From assembly GCF_000143415.4 (NCBI RefSeq), contig NW_003314357.1:69018-133017 (forward strand): a stretch of DNA of 64,000 bases, in the 5' to 3' direction. Source of the DNA: Selaginella moellendorffii. Lineage: Eukaryota > Streptophyta > Lycopodiopsida > Selaginellales > Selaginellaceae. Positions 24,237 through 34,689 of the stretch are shown here, piece by piece. Position 1 is the stretch's first letter, and each line of letters starts with the position of its first letter. Both the position numbers and the translations under genes were made by a program. Under the pieces are notes generated by a model, which was not told where the DNA came from, did not search any database, and saw only the letters and a list, made by a program, of their open reading frames with translations.

Positions 24237-24801
24237 CCTAGATATATCCGAGTTTTATTTTGACATGTGGCATGCATTTGGCTTATTCTTATTGTTAAAT
24301 TTTTATAGTTTTCAATGTGTGCCATATTGACACGTGGCATGCCCTTTGGCTTGTTATAGTTGGAGTTTAGTGTCCTTGACCTTGTATGCCATGTGACATA
24401 CATATGTTTGTACTTGCTTGCCATGCCACATGGTGACATTCACAACACTTTATTATGTACTAGTTAATAACTAACAACACAATCTGGAAAGTACACCTTA
24501 CATTCACAATTGTAAGTGGTTTTTAAAGACCATACACTTAAATGCTATAGAATAATACTCAAAGTTTATTTGTTAAAACAATGATTTTACAAAAATAATT
24601 GAGACTTGTAAAGAAAAATAATAAAAGAGGTCACTTAGACTTCTCGGGTGGTCATCTAGCTTAGTACTATTCAAGCCTAAAGACACTTAACTTTGGAAGT
24701 TTAATGGGATCTAGTGCTATAGTCACAATTTGAACCCATTCTAAAACATTTCACACTCCCCCTACTCTTATAGTGTGGGACAACTGATCCAAAGCTACAA
24801 T
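24237..24801. other. No gene seen
   Basis: AT-rich sequence with words such as TGACATGTGGCATGC and TGACACGTGGCATGCC (24260 and 24328) that also occur near LTR ends elsewhere in the window; probably retroelement debris. Confidence 0.35.
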
Positions 24802-25045
24802 GTACCTCCACAATCTTGTGTTCTTAGGTGCCAAAAAACATGCCCACAGAATGTGTGTACCTCCCCAACATTTCATGAAAACCACACATTTTGGGACCTA
24901 AAACACACCCTACAAAATGTGGGGTACCTCCCCAACATTTCATGAGGACCGTGCGTTTTGTGCCCAAAAAAATGCTTGGTGAAATCTGGGGTACCTCCCC
25001 AACTTTTTGTGAATAATCACACATTTTGGGCCCTAGAAAAAGCCC
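24802..25045. repeat. 67-bp tandem repeat
   Basis: The word GTACCTCCCC recurs at 24857, 24924 and 24991, exactly 67 bp apart, with a diverged unit starting at 24802. Units include CATTTTGGG(A/C)CC and an ATGTGNGGT-like segment. The minus-strand open frame over it only reflects the repeat. Confidence 0.8.
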
Positions 25046-25559
25046 ATGGAACACATGGCACTTGAAAAATCTTGTGTTTTAGGCCTCTAACTTTCCCCTC
25101 CTTTTTTTTCCCCTCCCTTCCTTCCATACCATGTGGCAGGCATGTAGGGCCTCCCCCCCCCCCTCCCTCATGCACACGCAGGCTGAGCACCTTCTCCACA
25201 CACTTTGTCCATCACATGCTAGGTGGGGGCCCCTCCCCTTTCCTGCCGTGTGATGCTGGCCCTTGCCAAGTAGCCATGCTGCCCCCCAGGCTTGCCTCCC
25301 TTGGACACCAGAGGACCACATTGCTGCCTCCCTCCCCCTCGCTTGATAGGCATGCAGATGTGGTCCCAAGGCCATGCCTATAGACGGCATAGCACAACTC
25401 TACCAAACATTGGAGTGGGTGCTAGGGAAGCCACATTGAGGCTCTCTCTGCAGCTGAGAACTTTTATCGCCAGATGCTTTATCTTATGTTTGTCATGTGA
25501 TGGTGTTATAGACATGGTTTTGTCATCATTTGAGTAAAGTGGTCAACAAGTTTCAGTAG
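25046..25559. other. Pyrimidine-rich low-complexity tract, no gene seen
   Basis: Contains a C/T-rich run at 25092-25165. Open frames on both strands overlap each other and have biased composition, so I do not call a gene. Confidence 0.4.
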
Positions 25560-26800
25560 TTGGTTGCACATGCTAAAGCTCAAGATGTTGAGGTGATCTC
25601 TTATGAGACGAGATGGATGCACCTTTCTCATTGGTGCATGGGATTCTTTATTACAATAGCCGTGTATATTTGCCATGGATGGATGTGTTAATTACTCAAG
25701 TTTTATTTTGCTATTATGATCGTCCAGAGGCCGGTCATTTTGGGGGGAAAAGACAAGATAAGCCTTCGGAATCATGGTAACCTGCCCCAGAGGCCGTGTG
25801 GCGGATGTGCCGGGGTCAGTGATTGATGGGGGTGGTTCGTTGGGTTTCGGGGGGAAAAGACGTATGAGTTGATTAAATACAATTTTTTTGGAGGAATATG
25901 AAGGCTGATATCCTCAAGTATTGTAAATCATGTGAGCTTTGTCAACAAGTAAAGGTGCCATGGGAAAAGCCGAAGGGACTTTTGGAACCTTTACCTATTC
26001 CTCAGAGCTATTGATATAATATCTTTATAGACTTCATCACTTGTTTGCCATGAACACAAAGGCAAAAGGAGTAAATATAGGTTATAGTGGATCAGTTGAC
26101 AAAGTATATGCAGTTGTTAGCTCTATTAATGCCTCAAACTTGGCTACGGTCTATTTGGAGAAGGTTTTTCTTAATTTTTGTTTGCTAGAGGACATCATTA
26201 CTGATCAAGATTCAAAGGTCATAAATGGATTTTGGAAGAGTTTTGCAAAGGCTATGTAAATGACTTTGAAACTCTCTAGTGAAGATCATCCTCAGACGGA
26301 TGGGTAAACTGAGTGTGTGAATTAGGTGGTGGAGGATATATTATGTTGTAACGTTGGTTAAAAGCAAGGACAATGGAATTTATATTTTCCGTTGGTGCAA
26401 TTTACTTACAACAATAGTTAACATGATGGAACTAAACTAAATCTTTACTTTGCCATGTTTGAAAAGCATCCCTGAACAATGGTGGAGTTGAGATTACATG
26501 TGAGTAAAGATGTTTAAAATAAGCTTAATTTAGATGCAACTAATCTAGCCACAGAACTTGATGAGATTCTGATGGTGTGCAAATAAAATTTACAAGCAAC
26601 TTAGGATAGAACAAAAAAGTTTGCTAATAAATATCACCAATTCTGAGAATATAAAATGGGTGATCTCATCTTTGTGTAAGTGATCTTTCCATCAAGTGAG
26701 TAGCAAAACACCTTAGTGCTTTCATGGACAAGGAAGAGTGACAAACTTTTCTATCAATATGTTAGTCAATATAAAATGCTAGAGCACATTGGTAAAATGG
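25560..26800 (+). pseudogene. Ty3/gypsy integrase relic
   Basis: Degenerate reading in order: YYDRPEAGHFG (about 25715), PKGLLEPLPIPQSY then FIDFITCLP (about 25970-26050), SSINASNLATVYLEKVFLNF (26121-26180), IITDQDSKVINGFWKSF (26195-26245) and HPQTDG (about 26289). These are the zinc-binding tail, linker and catalytic core with the D and HPQTDG(Q)xE signposts of Ty3 integrases. The Gln/Glu segment is damaged (HPQTDG then a stop) and many stops interrupt the rest. Confidence 0.85.
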
Positions 26801-26899
26801 CTTATTAAGTGTGCCTTCTGGTGAAACTCACAACCATTCATATGCTATTAATCTTAGCTGCAAAATTGGATCTTGAGTTCTTGGGACTGTCTTACACCA

Positions 26900-27742
26900 C
26901 AGTTGTGCTATGTTGCCAAAAACCACATGTATGCAACATACAATGATAGTGTCCGATTACGAAGCCTGCAATCACATCAAAGACACCAACTATGCCATTT
27001 GCATGTTAAGGATCGTCCTCTGTTGGGCTCTGTTGCTTGAACTAACTTTTCCATCTCTCAAGGCAGAGGCTGCAAAACGGTTGAGAGTGTGCCTGATGGA
27101 GCCACACGATGTAAGCTCACTGCATTTGTTTTCCAGCATTGTTTCAAGGAGCAGTACGAGAAGTGAAGACCAACAAGGACCATGAAAGCTCTGGTTTCTC
27201 AGTTCCATCTCCAGATGGAATGAGGCTCTTCCCACCTCAGCATGTAAGAATCGTTTGGGAGTTTAAGGGTTTCCGTGATGCTGAAGAGTTATTGGACAGG
27301 GCTTATTGATGGTGGATGACAAGCAAACTTTAATCTTGAACATATAGTTTTTGAGCTGTGACTGCAGGAGAACATGTTATATAACTGTCCTTCCATAACG
27401 CTTTCTTGAGAGGACGCAGCTTTCGACATATATGTACGCCTTCCAGATACAAGGTGACAGCCATCGAATCTTGAATCTTTCTCATTGGTGGTACAAGCGT
27501 CTTATCTCGACCCTAGCCTCGCTCAGGTTCTCTGGTTTGGAGACGAAGTTGAGACCATTCCTGGCTCACCAGATGAAAGCGCTTGGATGTTGCCACCATT
27601 CTTGGCATGGCTAAGGACACATGCAAACCAGCGCTTGGAAGTTCATGTCCGGCGAAAAAACACTTTGTACCGATTTACGTATCAAATCTCCTCCTCTGGT
27701 GTTGTCTGTGAAAACCATATAAGCATGTTGGAGCACAGTTGA
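26900..27742 (+). CDS. Unassigned coding-like segment, possibly 3' exons of an unknown gene
   Basis: Two stretches look protein-like but are not recognised. One at about 27135-27309 reads SVPSPDGMRLFPPQHVRIVW and ends RDAEELLDRAY then stop. The other, about 27460-27742, reads VLWFGDEVETIPGSPDESAW and LRTHANQRLEVHVRRKNTLY and stops 14 bp before the convergent helicase gene's stop. A possible intron ends in TTTTCCAG at 27134. I could not connect the pieces into one frame; they may be two fragments or chance. No function is proposed. Confidence 0.25.
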
Positions 27743-27755
27743 TATCAGATATAAC

Positions 27756-30208
27756 TCACCTCTTTTGCTGGGAGTCCTTGTTGGAACTAGGAGGAGAATT
27801 TGTGTTTGTAGAAGCCGCCACAAATCCCCGTAGAGGAGGTGTACTTGTTGTAGAAGCGGCCACAAATCCCCGTAGAGGAGGTGTACTTGTTGTAGAAGCG
27901 GCCACAAATCCCCGTAGAGGAGGTGTACTTGTTGTAGAAGCGGCCACAAATCCCCGTAGAGGAGCACTAGCAGCAGCGACAGATCCCGGTAGCACGGTGT
28001 TTGTAGCAGCACCTCCAGCACTCGATGACGCAGCAACGAAGCTGTCCTTGAAGCGTGTCATCATTGACGATGATGGGCTTGAGCTCGCTGCTCCCACTCC
28101 AGACGACTTTCTAGCCTGATGGACAGGCGCAGAAGGATTGCTCGAGGCATCCCGGCTGTAGCCAATTCCCAGGCCGTAATCAACACCACGAACTCCACGA
28201 CCTCCACCACCACCTCCTTTTCCCCGTCCCCCACCTCGGCCTCCTCTCCCTGAATGAAACAAACAAGCACATCACGTCTCAAGCCTTGACTTCCACTTGT
28301 TTTCTTTACCTTTGCCACCTTTCCTCCGCCCTTCCCGTTGGGCCCTGAAGCGTCCATCCTGCTCAGAGAAGAAAGCACCAGTTAAGCGAAGTATAGAAAG
28401 AATAAAGAGAAAAATTACCTTCATTGCTAAGTCCATAAGCTCGCTTGGAACGTTTTGCCCGGCGGCAACGAAGCCGTTCACGAGGTCTCCGGCAAAACGA
28501 GCCTCTTTCTGCGCCACCAAAGTGTAGGCAACTCCCTCCTTGTCACCAGCACGGCCTGTGCGCCCAACCCGATGGACATGAGTGTCCATGTCCTTTGCAG
28601 TGTCGTAGTTCACCACGGTTTTGATAGACTTGATGTCCAGCCCCCGCGCAGCCACGTCTGTTGCAACTAGAACGTGAAACTGACCAGACTTGAATCCCTG
28701 AAGAACGTCCACCCGTGACGCTTGATCTTTGTCCCCGTGTAACGCCGCAACCTTGAAACCGCTGTCCTGGAGGTGTTTTTCCAGCTCTTCCACCCTCACT
28801 TTGGTTGAAGCAAACACGAGCACGTCCCCCGCATCCACCATCTGCGGAAGCTTGCTGAGCATCCACTGGAGTTTGTCTGCGTCGGTTGCGACGATTTGAG
28901 CTACTTGTGTGACGTCCTCGTTGGCTCTGCCGACTTCTCCAGCAGTCACACGCACGGGAGCCGAGAGAACTTCCCGTGCCAGAGTCTCGACTCTCCGAGG
29001 CATTGTTGCCGAAAAGAGAAGAGTTTGGCGGTCGGGTCGAATCTGTCCCACGATGGACCTGATTTGAGGCTCGAAGCCAAGATCAAACATCCTGTCGGCC
29101 TCGTCCAAGACCAGATAAGTTGCCCGGAACATTGTCAGCGCTTTCATCTTGAGCATATCAATGAGCCTTCCCGGAGTTGCCACAACTATTTCGCAGCCTG
29201 CCTTGAGCTCCTTGAACTGGTCGAGCTTGGACATTCCACCAAAGACGCCTGACACCCGGATCCCATAAGGCTTCGCAAACTTTCTCGACTCGTTGAAGAT
29301 CTGCTGAGCCAGCTCTCGCGTAGGAGCACATATCACTCCGATAGGACCCTCGCCTTTACCCAGCTCCTCCTGATCCATGATGTGCACGATCATGGGCAGG
29401 ACGAAGGCAGCAGTCTTGCCTGATCCAGTCTTGGCAATGCCGATGATATCACGTCCAGACAGAACGATCGGAAGAGCCTGGCATTGAATGGGTGTTGGGT
29501 TCTCGTAACCCTGCTTGGTGATGGCACCCATAAGTAAGCTGTCCAAGCCAAGCTCTTTGAACTGCCTTACGGGCCGAGGAACATCGAAGCCAGATGTTCT
29601 TACTCCAATGGACTGTCGATAGCTTGTGACATCCTCTTCGCTCAATCCTGGAAGAGGAACACAAGAAAACTTTGTTATAGGCAGAAGAAAAGATCTGCTA
29701 CGTTACCTGAGATTGAAGCGTCCTCCTCGTAAAAATCCTTGTCGAAAGGAGCGTATTGGAGCTGGCTATGATCCAGAGGCGCGAGCGGGTCGATCTTCTT
29801 GCGATCCGCAGTGATAATGGCATTGTCGTCCGAGTCGTAATCCACCATGCCTTTCTCCACGGCTCTGGCAGCGGCATAGACCTCCTCGTCGGAATCATAG
29901 CCAGCGTGAAGCGCCTCGGCAGCCAGAGAGAGTCCAGCATCACGGCGAGCTTTGAGGAATGTCTCCATCGGATCATCCTCCTCCTCCTCCTCTTCCTGGA
30001 TCCTGGAAGGCTTGCTGCCGGGTGTAGGGATCCTACTTACCTCCTCGTGAATGCCCTCCATGAATGCGTCGAGAGGATCCACTTCGTCCTCTCCATTTTC
30101 CCTCTCTGGCGCTGCTGGCGCTGCTGGCGCCGACGGCGATCGATCCTCCTCGTACTGGATGCTGTCCAGATCGTCGCCATCGTCCCATCCCAGCCTGCTG
30201 CGCTTCAT
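27756..30208 (-). CDS. RH24: DEAD-box ATP-dependent RNA helicase, RH24-like
   Basis: Exons on the minus strand: 30208-29707, 29647-28419, 28358-28310 and 28249-27756, with introns of 59-60 bp, giving 757 residues. The acidic N-terminus (LDSIQYEEDRSPS, EEEEEEDDPMETF) precedes the helicase core: Q motif (GYENPTPIQ), I AKTGSGKT, Ia PTRELAQQ, Ib TPGRLID, II DEAD, III SAT, V TDVAARGLD, VI HRVGRTGRAG. All canonical residues are present. A basic RGG-like stretch (RGGRGGGRGKGGGGGG) and a Ser/Thr-rich tail follow. Length and order match plant RH24, related to DDX42/Prp5-type helicases that remodel RNA in the nucleus (family knowledge). It shares a 62-bp start-to-start interval with the divergent NFD6-like gene. 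The tail has a 42-bp tandem repeat. Confidence 0.95.
27801..27960 (-). repeat. 42-bp coding tandem repeat in the helicase tail
   Basis: Three identical 42-bp units at 27835-27876, 27877-27918 and 27919-27960, plus a diverged partial unit at 27801-27834. Each encodes the 14-residue unit STTSTPPLRGFVAA on the minus strand. The frame is kept, so unit number can vary without a frameshift. Confidence 0.95.
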
Positions 30209-30270
30209 CCTCGCCTAAAGAGAAATATATTTTAGGGTTCTTGAGAGCAATCTAGGTAGGGCTTTGGGCG
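30209..30270. promoter_or_regulatory. Short bidirectional promoter interval
   Basis: Only 62 bp separate the start codons of the helicase (minus strand) and the NFD6-like gene (plus strand). The interval holds TATATTTTAGGGTT (30225-30238), which includes a TATA-like word and TTAGGGTT, a telo-box-like motif common in plant housekeeping promoters. Transcription must start inside it or inside the neighbouring coding region. Confidence 0.6.
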
Positions 30271-30673
30271 ATGGCTATGGCGTCGATACGAGCTGCGCAG
30301 AGAGCGGCGCCGCTGTTCCGGCAACGCTTCGTCTTCACGCAGAGCAATCTGGGGGCGGGCGCAGCGCTTCGAGCTTCCAATGCGGCTATCGCGCGGCTGA
30401 GGTAGAGCTTTCTTGTTTTGCTTGAGTGATTATGGTGAGATTGGGATTGTTCTTCCTTGGCGGCAGCACCACGGAGCAATCTTTGGATACTATGCTTCCC
30501 AAGCACAGCGCCAGGGCTGCTTCTCGCCTCGTCTCGTGCATTTCAATGGGCTCCGTGCGTCACGGTGCCGAGGGTGAGCAAAGTTTCTCCTTTGGTTTCC
30601 TTCTTTTCTAGATCATCAATGGAATTCTCTTGTTCGCGCAGGCTATTTCGTGCGCTACGTGAGTCCTTACTGA
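30271..30673 (+). CDS. NFD6/NOXY2-like small organellar protein
   Basis: Exons 30271-30401, 30467-30573 and 30642-30673 give 89 residues. The N-terminus MAMASIRAAQRAAPLFRQRF is Arg/Ala/Ser-rich without acidic residues, as expected for a mitochondrial or plastid presequence. The core SLDTMLPKHSARAASRLVSC, then SVRHG, resembles the family signature around ESMLPYHTATASALLTSML in NUCLEAR FUSION DEFECTIVE 6 and related plant proteins (family knowledge). These proteins are small, organelle-targeted and biochemically uncharacterised. An alternative is that GTGAGTCC at 30660 is a fourth donor, which would change the last few residues. Confidence 0.6.
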
Positions 30674-30897
30674 GGCTAAACCGGTACGGAAGAATGTGTA
30701 CGTTAAGGTGGGTCAGCATTTTGTTTTTTCATAAAATTTTTAAAAAAGGTTTGGTCTGTTGCAACTTCTTCCGCTGTTCTTGACGAGACTTTGCTTTGCT
30801 TTTGTGAGACCTGTGGACGCCGCCGGCCACCTCCGCTCCGCCAGCCCGGTGGACGAGCGCCGCCTCTCCTGCATGGGCTTTAAAGTGGAGGAGGAGA

Positions 30898-32820
30898 ATG
30901 GTGCAGGCTGGGAAGGAGAAGCCAAGCAGGAGACCACCAAACCGAGCGCAGCGGCCCATGATCTGGCAGGATGGCATGGCCGAGGTGAAGGAGACGTTCC
31001 GGAGGGTGGCATTGGTGAAGCACGCTGGGTTCTCGGTGTGGGATGACCCGCGCAGGGGTCCAACGCTTGAGAAGATCTTACGGTGGAACAGGCAGGCCAG
31101 GAATCTGTCACAGGTGCCAAAGTCACTTCGAGAGAAAATCCCCGTCAAGGTCCTCAAGGAGATTCAGAACAACCGCTCGGTCACTGGCTACGTCTCTCAG
31201 ACACACCTCCAGAACGTCAAGGGAATGTGCCAGCGGATCCACTCGCAAAAGTCGTTCAACGAGCGCCGGAAGAATCTCTACGACCCGACCATGTATCCAG
31301 TCTTCGTCCGCCGTCCTCCCACTGTGGCTTGCCTCATCGACACGTCCGAGCTGGACACCAGCCCGAGAAACATGCACTCTCACTTCCGGAGCCGCAGGAG
31401 GCCTTACTCGTCCCCCGCGTATGATCATATGGCTCCGCTCTCCTACACGCCTCAGCCGTTCAAGCTGCTCTACGATATCTCAAACGGTTCGTATCCAGTG
31501 TGCTCGTTCGCCAAGAGGCCCAGGTCCGGAGCTGCGGCACTGCCTTCCTCGACCAGCTGCTACGGTCGAATGTTTAACAGGTCTGCGTCTGCGATGGCCA
31601 AGAAATCCGTGCTGGACATTGCAGAGGCTCTGGAGAGGCAGCGGGGATCGTCAGCTCCTACTGGGAACAGTCACCGGCAGCACAGGTCTCGAAGGCCGCC
31701 TTCCGTTTCATCGCCGTCGTCGTCAGCAAGCAGCACACCCAAGAGCATCACTAGGGGATGGCTCGACTTTAGAAGGAACAATGCGCAGCAGCAGGAGCAA
31801 TCGAGCAACCGGAGCAACAGCAACGAGGGGGAGAGCAGGCCACCGTCAAGGTGCGCAAACCGGCCACCTTCCAGCAGATCGTCGTGGAGGATCAATCTGG
31901 TGGAGCGTCCGACGCTGGAGGATCTCTCAAACCGCAGCACCTATTCGGACTGCGTGTCTCTCGATTCTCTTGGGATGCCGGTTCTCTTCTCCTCGAGAGC
32001 AGCCGACGAAGCAACCAAGCCCAAGGTCTCGGTTCCAAAGCTACGTTTGAGAGGTGGCAGCAGCCCGAGGAAATCTCAGGTGACATCCTCAGCGCTCAGT
32101 ATCGTGGAGCACGCGGAACAGAGCAAGCAGATCGAGCTGTGCAGCGGCGTTGCGACGTGCTCGGAGGACGAGGAACTTCGGGTATCATTTCAGCAGGAGC
32201 AGCAGGAGAGGCGGCCGAGACCATCCACAGCCAACGTCCCGCCGCTGGTGAATCAATCCTCGGATGGAGAGTCCTCGGAATGCAACTGGCGGCCGCAATC
32301 GGCATCCAATGCAGTGGGTCGCAGGGGCTCGAGGGTGACTTTCGCATCTCCAGTCGAAAGCAGATGGGATAGCAGCAACAAGTCTCGCCTCCGCAGCAGC
32401 ATTGATTCTCCGGGAGAAGAACTTGCAAGCGGCGGAGAAGTGGAGGAGGAAATCCTGCTCGAGGAGGAGAAGGAGGAGGATGATGTGGTGGTGGTGGGAA
32501 ACAAGGAGGAAGAACAGGAACAACAGGAGGAGAAAGAGGAGGAGCGGGCCAATAGCAGCAACGAGGACGTGATAATCAAGCACTCGTCCGACCCGTACGT
32601 GGATTTTAAGAGCTCCATGATGAGCATGATTGAGAGCGAGGGGCTGGAGATGGAGGGAAGCAGCAGCCAGGAATTGGACGAGCTCTTCCAGTATTACATG
32701 GATCTCAATCCTCGAATGCACCATCCCATTCTAGCTCGAGTCATCCGCGACATCAAACAAGAGTTGGATGACCAGCGAGCCCAAAGTTCCAAACTCTCCC
32801 CCTCGTCAACTTCGATCTAG
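30898..32820 (+). CDS. Unrecognised 640-residue basic/acidic protein, single exon
   Basis: One uninterrupted frame from ATG 30898 to TAG 32818-32820. The first 200 residues are basic and look folded (KILRWNRQARNLSQVPKSLR, GYVSQTHLQNVKGMCQRIHS). The middle is Ser/Arg/Gln-rich and probably disordered. Residues about 510-560 are strongly acidic (EEEILLEEEKEEDDVVVVG). The C-terminus has an ordered-looking segment (LDELFQYYMDLNPRMHHPIL). I recognise no domain, signal peptide or membrane segment. Codon composition is GC-rich like its neighbours, and two overlapping long frames on each strand are shadows of it. Function unknown. Confidence 0.75.
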   Translation: MVQAGKEKPSRRPPNRAQRPMIWQDGMAEVKETFRRVALVKHAGFSVWDDPRRGPTLEKILRWNRQARNLSQVPKSLREKIPVKVLKEIQNNRSVTGYVSQTHLQNVKGMCQRIHSQKSFNERRKNLYDPTMYPVFVRRPPTVACLIDTSELDTSPRNMHSHFRSRRRPYSSPAYDHMAPLSYTPQPFKLLYDISNGSYPVCSFAKRPRSGAAALPSSTSCYGRMFNRSASAMAKKSVLDIAEALERQRGSSAPTGNSHRQHRSRRPPSVSSPSSSASSTPKSITRGWLDFRRNNAQQQEQSSNRSNSNEGESRPPSRCANRPPSSRSSWRINLVERPTLEDLSNRSTYSDCVSLDSLGMPVLFSSRAADEATKPKVSVPKLRLRGGSSPRKSQVTSSALSIVEHAEQSKQIELCSGVATCSEDEELRVSFQQEQQERRPRPSTANVPPLVNQSSDGESSECNWRPQSASNAVGRRGSRVTFASPVESRWDSSNKSRLRSSIDSPGEELASGGEVEEEILLEEEKEEDDVVVVGNKEEEQEQQEEKEEERANSSNEDVIIKHSSDPYVDFKSSMMSMIESEGLEMEGSSSQELDELFQYYMDLNPRMHHPILARVIRDIKQELDDQRAQSSKLSPSSTSI

Positions 32821-33680
32821 GTGTCTTTAACGTTATTTTTTTCAATCAAGTGGTATTTTCCTTGGCATTGTGTATATAATGGATTGTCATAGTATGGCAT
32901 TAGTCTTTGTTTGATATAAGTAAGACTCACTGACTGACCCAGTGACCACAATCTTGGCAAAGTCATGATCGGGATCTTGGATAATGATAATCGCATGTTT
33001 AAAGGCATTAGTTTTTAAGGCTGGCCGACCGTGGAGAGAATCCAGGCATGCATGCTTGTGATTAGCTTGTGATGGCTTAGCTGTATTGGTGGCACTTGGC
33101 ATATTCTTTTTTCTCCTTTCCTCTACCGCATAGGTTCGTTATGTGGATTCATGAACCGGACCACCGGGCGCCCATGGCCGTCCATTCGTCCGTCCCTGGC
33201 ACCCATCCATCCGTCCGTCCATCCAGCCGTTATACGTTCTTCCCCAGCGGTGAAAGTGGCCGGGGAAGAAAGGAAGGGCTCTAGAACGGTTAGATGGGGG
33301 AATATCCGCGGTCACATTTTTACCACGAGGGGACGTGACACGAAATTTTGCCTCTCGGTTAACGTGTGAGATTTTGTCAGGGTTTATGTTTATGACTTGT
33401 GGGTGCAATGCCGCAAATTCTTTTTTTCTTTTACGTGAAATACGTTAACGACCACATCCGCCGTCGATCGTGCGGTCGGATTAAAGGGCCCAAGTCCGAG
33501 AGTGGGGCATTGTGTGTTCTTTGCGCGAGGGAGGGCGTGGCGCGGCGCGGGCGAGTGGGAGCTAGCGAGCGAGCGAGGCGGCGGCGGCGGCGGCGACGAC
33601 GCGTAGGCTAATCTTCTTCTTGTTCCTTCTGGCGCCTTCGATCAATCATCCATCGCGCGCACGCGCGCGTCTGTCCTAAG
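32821..33680. other. Intergenic region and TPD1-like leader
   Basis: AT-richer 3' flank to about 33100, then a (TCCG/TCCA)n-like microsatellite at 33180-33232, then a GC-rich stretch (GCGAGCGAGCGAGGCGGCGG, 33562-33590) that probably holds the transcription start of the next gene. Confidence 0.5.
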
Positions 33681-33782
33681 GTGAGAGATTTCACTATCGA
33701 TCGGCGAAATATCCTTCGATTTCTCCCCATTCTCTCTTCTCGCGTGTTTCTTGATCGATCGATGGATGCCCGGTTCTTGCAG
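33681..33782 (+). other. Putative 5' UTR intron of the TPD1-like gene
   Basis: Begins GTGAGAGATT after CCTAAG and ends TTCTTGCAG, 29 bp before the start codon. At 102 bp it is longer than most coding introns here. Inferred from splice consensus only. Confidence 0.5.
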
Positions 33783-33811
33783 GCGATACAAATTTGCACA
33801 TCTCGTGCATC

Positions 33812-34689
33812 ATGACCGCGACGATACTGCTCACTTGTGCGCTCCTCCTCATCGGCTGCCGATATTTCGGAGGTAAATCGCGCAATGTAGCCCCGGATCT
33901 GTGCTCGGCGATCCTAATGGACGTTTCTCTTGGCAGGAAACGCATCGCGGAGTGTCGGGAAAGATCCCGCCTTCGCTCTCTCGGGCGAGGCCATTCATCA
34001 CAGGCTGGAGACAGGGTCCTATGGTTCATCTGACGCAAGCTCTGGAGAGGGAGATGGAATTCGCGCATCGGAAAGCCACAAGCTTGCTGCAACGTCCCGG
34101 AAGCTACTTGCTGGAAGTAAGCCTCTTCTTCTCTCTGGATTCCTTCTTCATGACTATAGATCATCGGGCTGTGTGTCAATGCATTATAGATTATTTATTC
34201 TCTTTGGTGTGATCGATGCTAGTTGCGTCGCGTGCGACTTGGGCCCTCTTTCCTCGGCGACTCTTTATCTCTGCCTGTGTGCCTGCTTGAATGATCTTCA
34301 TCGCGATCGAAGCCGGGAATGTTTCCCTCAATGTGGTCGATTCGATTCTAGCGGAACTAATTCCTCGCCTTTGGACATTGCCAGATTCGTGCACCAGCAA
34401 AGACATTAGCATTTCTCAAGGCCGCGACAGCTCGTCGTCTGGGATCCCGCAGTACGTTGTCCAGATCGTGAATACCTGCATGTCCGACTGTGCGCCTTCC
34501 AACATCCACGTCTTCTGCGGCTGGTTCGCTTCGGCGCCGCTTGTCAATCCCAAGGCCTTCCGGCGGCTGAATTACGACGACTGCCTTGTGAACGATGGGA
34601 AGCCACTGAGACACGGCGAGATCATCCGCTTCCAGTACGCCAACTCCTTCATGTATCCTCTCCGGTTCAAGTCGGCCAAGTTCTGCTAA
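33812..34689 (+). CDS. TPD1-like secreted cysteine-rich protein
   Basis: Exons 33812-33872, 33937-34116 and 34385-34689 give 181 residues. A hydrophobic signal peptide (MTATILLTCALLLIGC) opens the protein. A variable linker follows, then a Cys-rich C-terminal domain: SCTSKDISISQG, VQIVNTCMSDCAPSNIHVFC, GWFASAPLVNPKAF, LNYDDCLVNDGKPL and IRFQYANSFMYPLRFKS. These are the landmarks of the TAPETUM DETERMINANT1 family, including the invariant YDDCLVNDG. In flowering plants TPD1 is a secreted ligand for the EMS1/EXS receptor kinase that specifies tapetum in anthers (family knowledge). A lycophyte member would presumably act in sporangia or elsewhere; this is inference. All exon junctions are phase-consistent and no lesion is visible. 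Confidence 0.9.

Noticed and set aside
25072-25390. Overlapping 100-codon frames on both strands
   Set aside because: Low-complexity C/T-rich sequence with no domain; frames exist on both strands at once.
28297-29252. Plus-strand frames antisense to the RH24-like helicase
   Set aside because: Shadows of a well-supported minus-strand gene with all helicase motifs.
30740-31157. Minus-strand and alternative plus-strand frames at the start of the 640-residue gene
   Set aside because: GC-rich shadow frames of the longer gene, no recognisable domain.
31043-32050. 335-codon plus-strand frame
   Set aside because: Overlaps the 640-residue frame, is extremely Arg/Ser-rich and has no ordered segment; typical GC shadow.
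33180-33232. Regular TCCG/TCCA spacing considered as a CRISPR-like or regulatory array
   Set aside because: Simple 4-bp microsatellite slippage; a CRISPR array is not expected in a plant nucleus and no repeat-spacer pattern exists.
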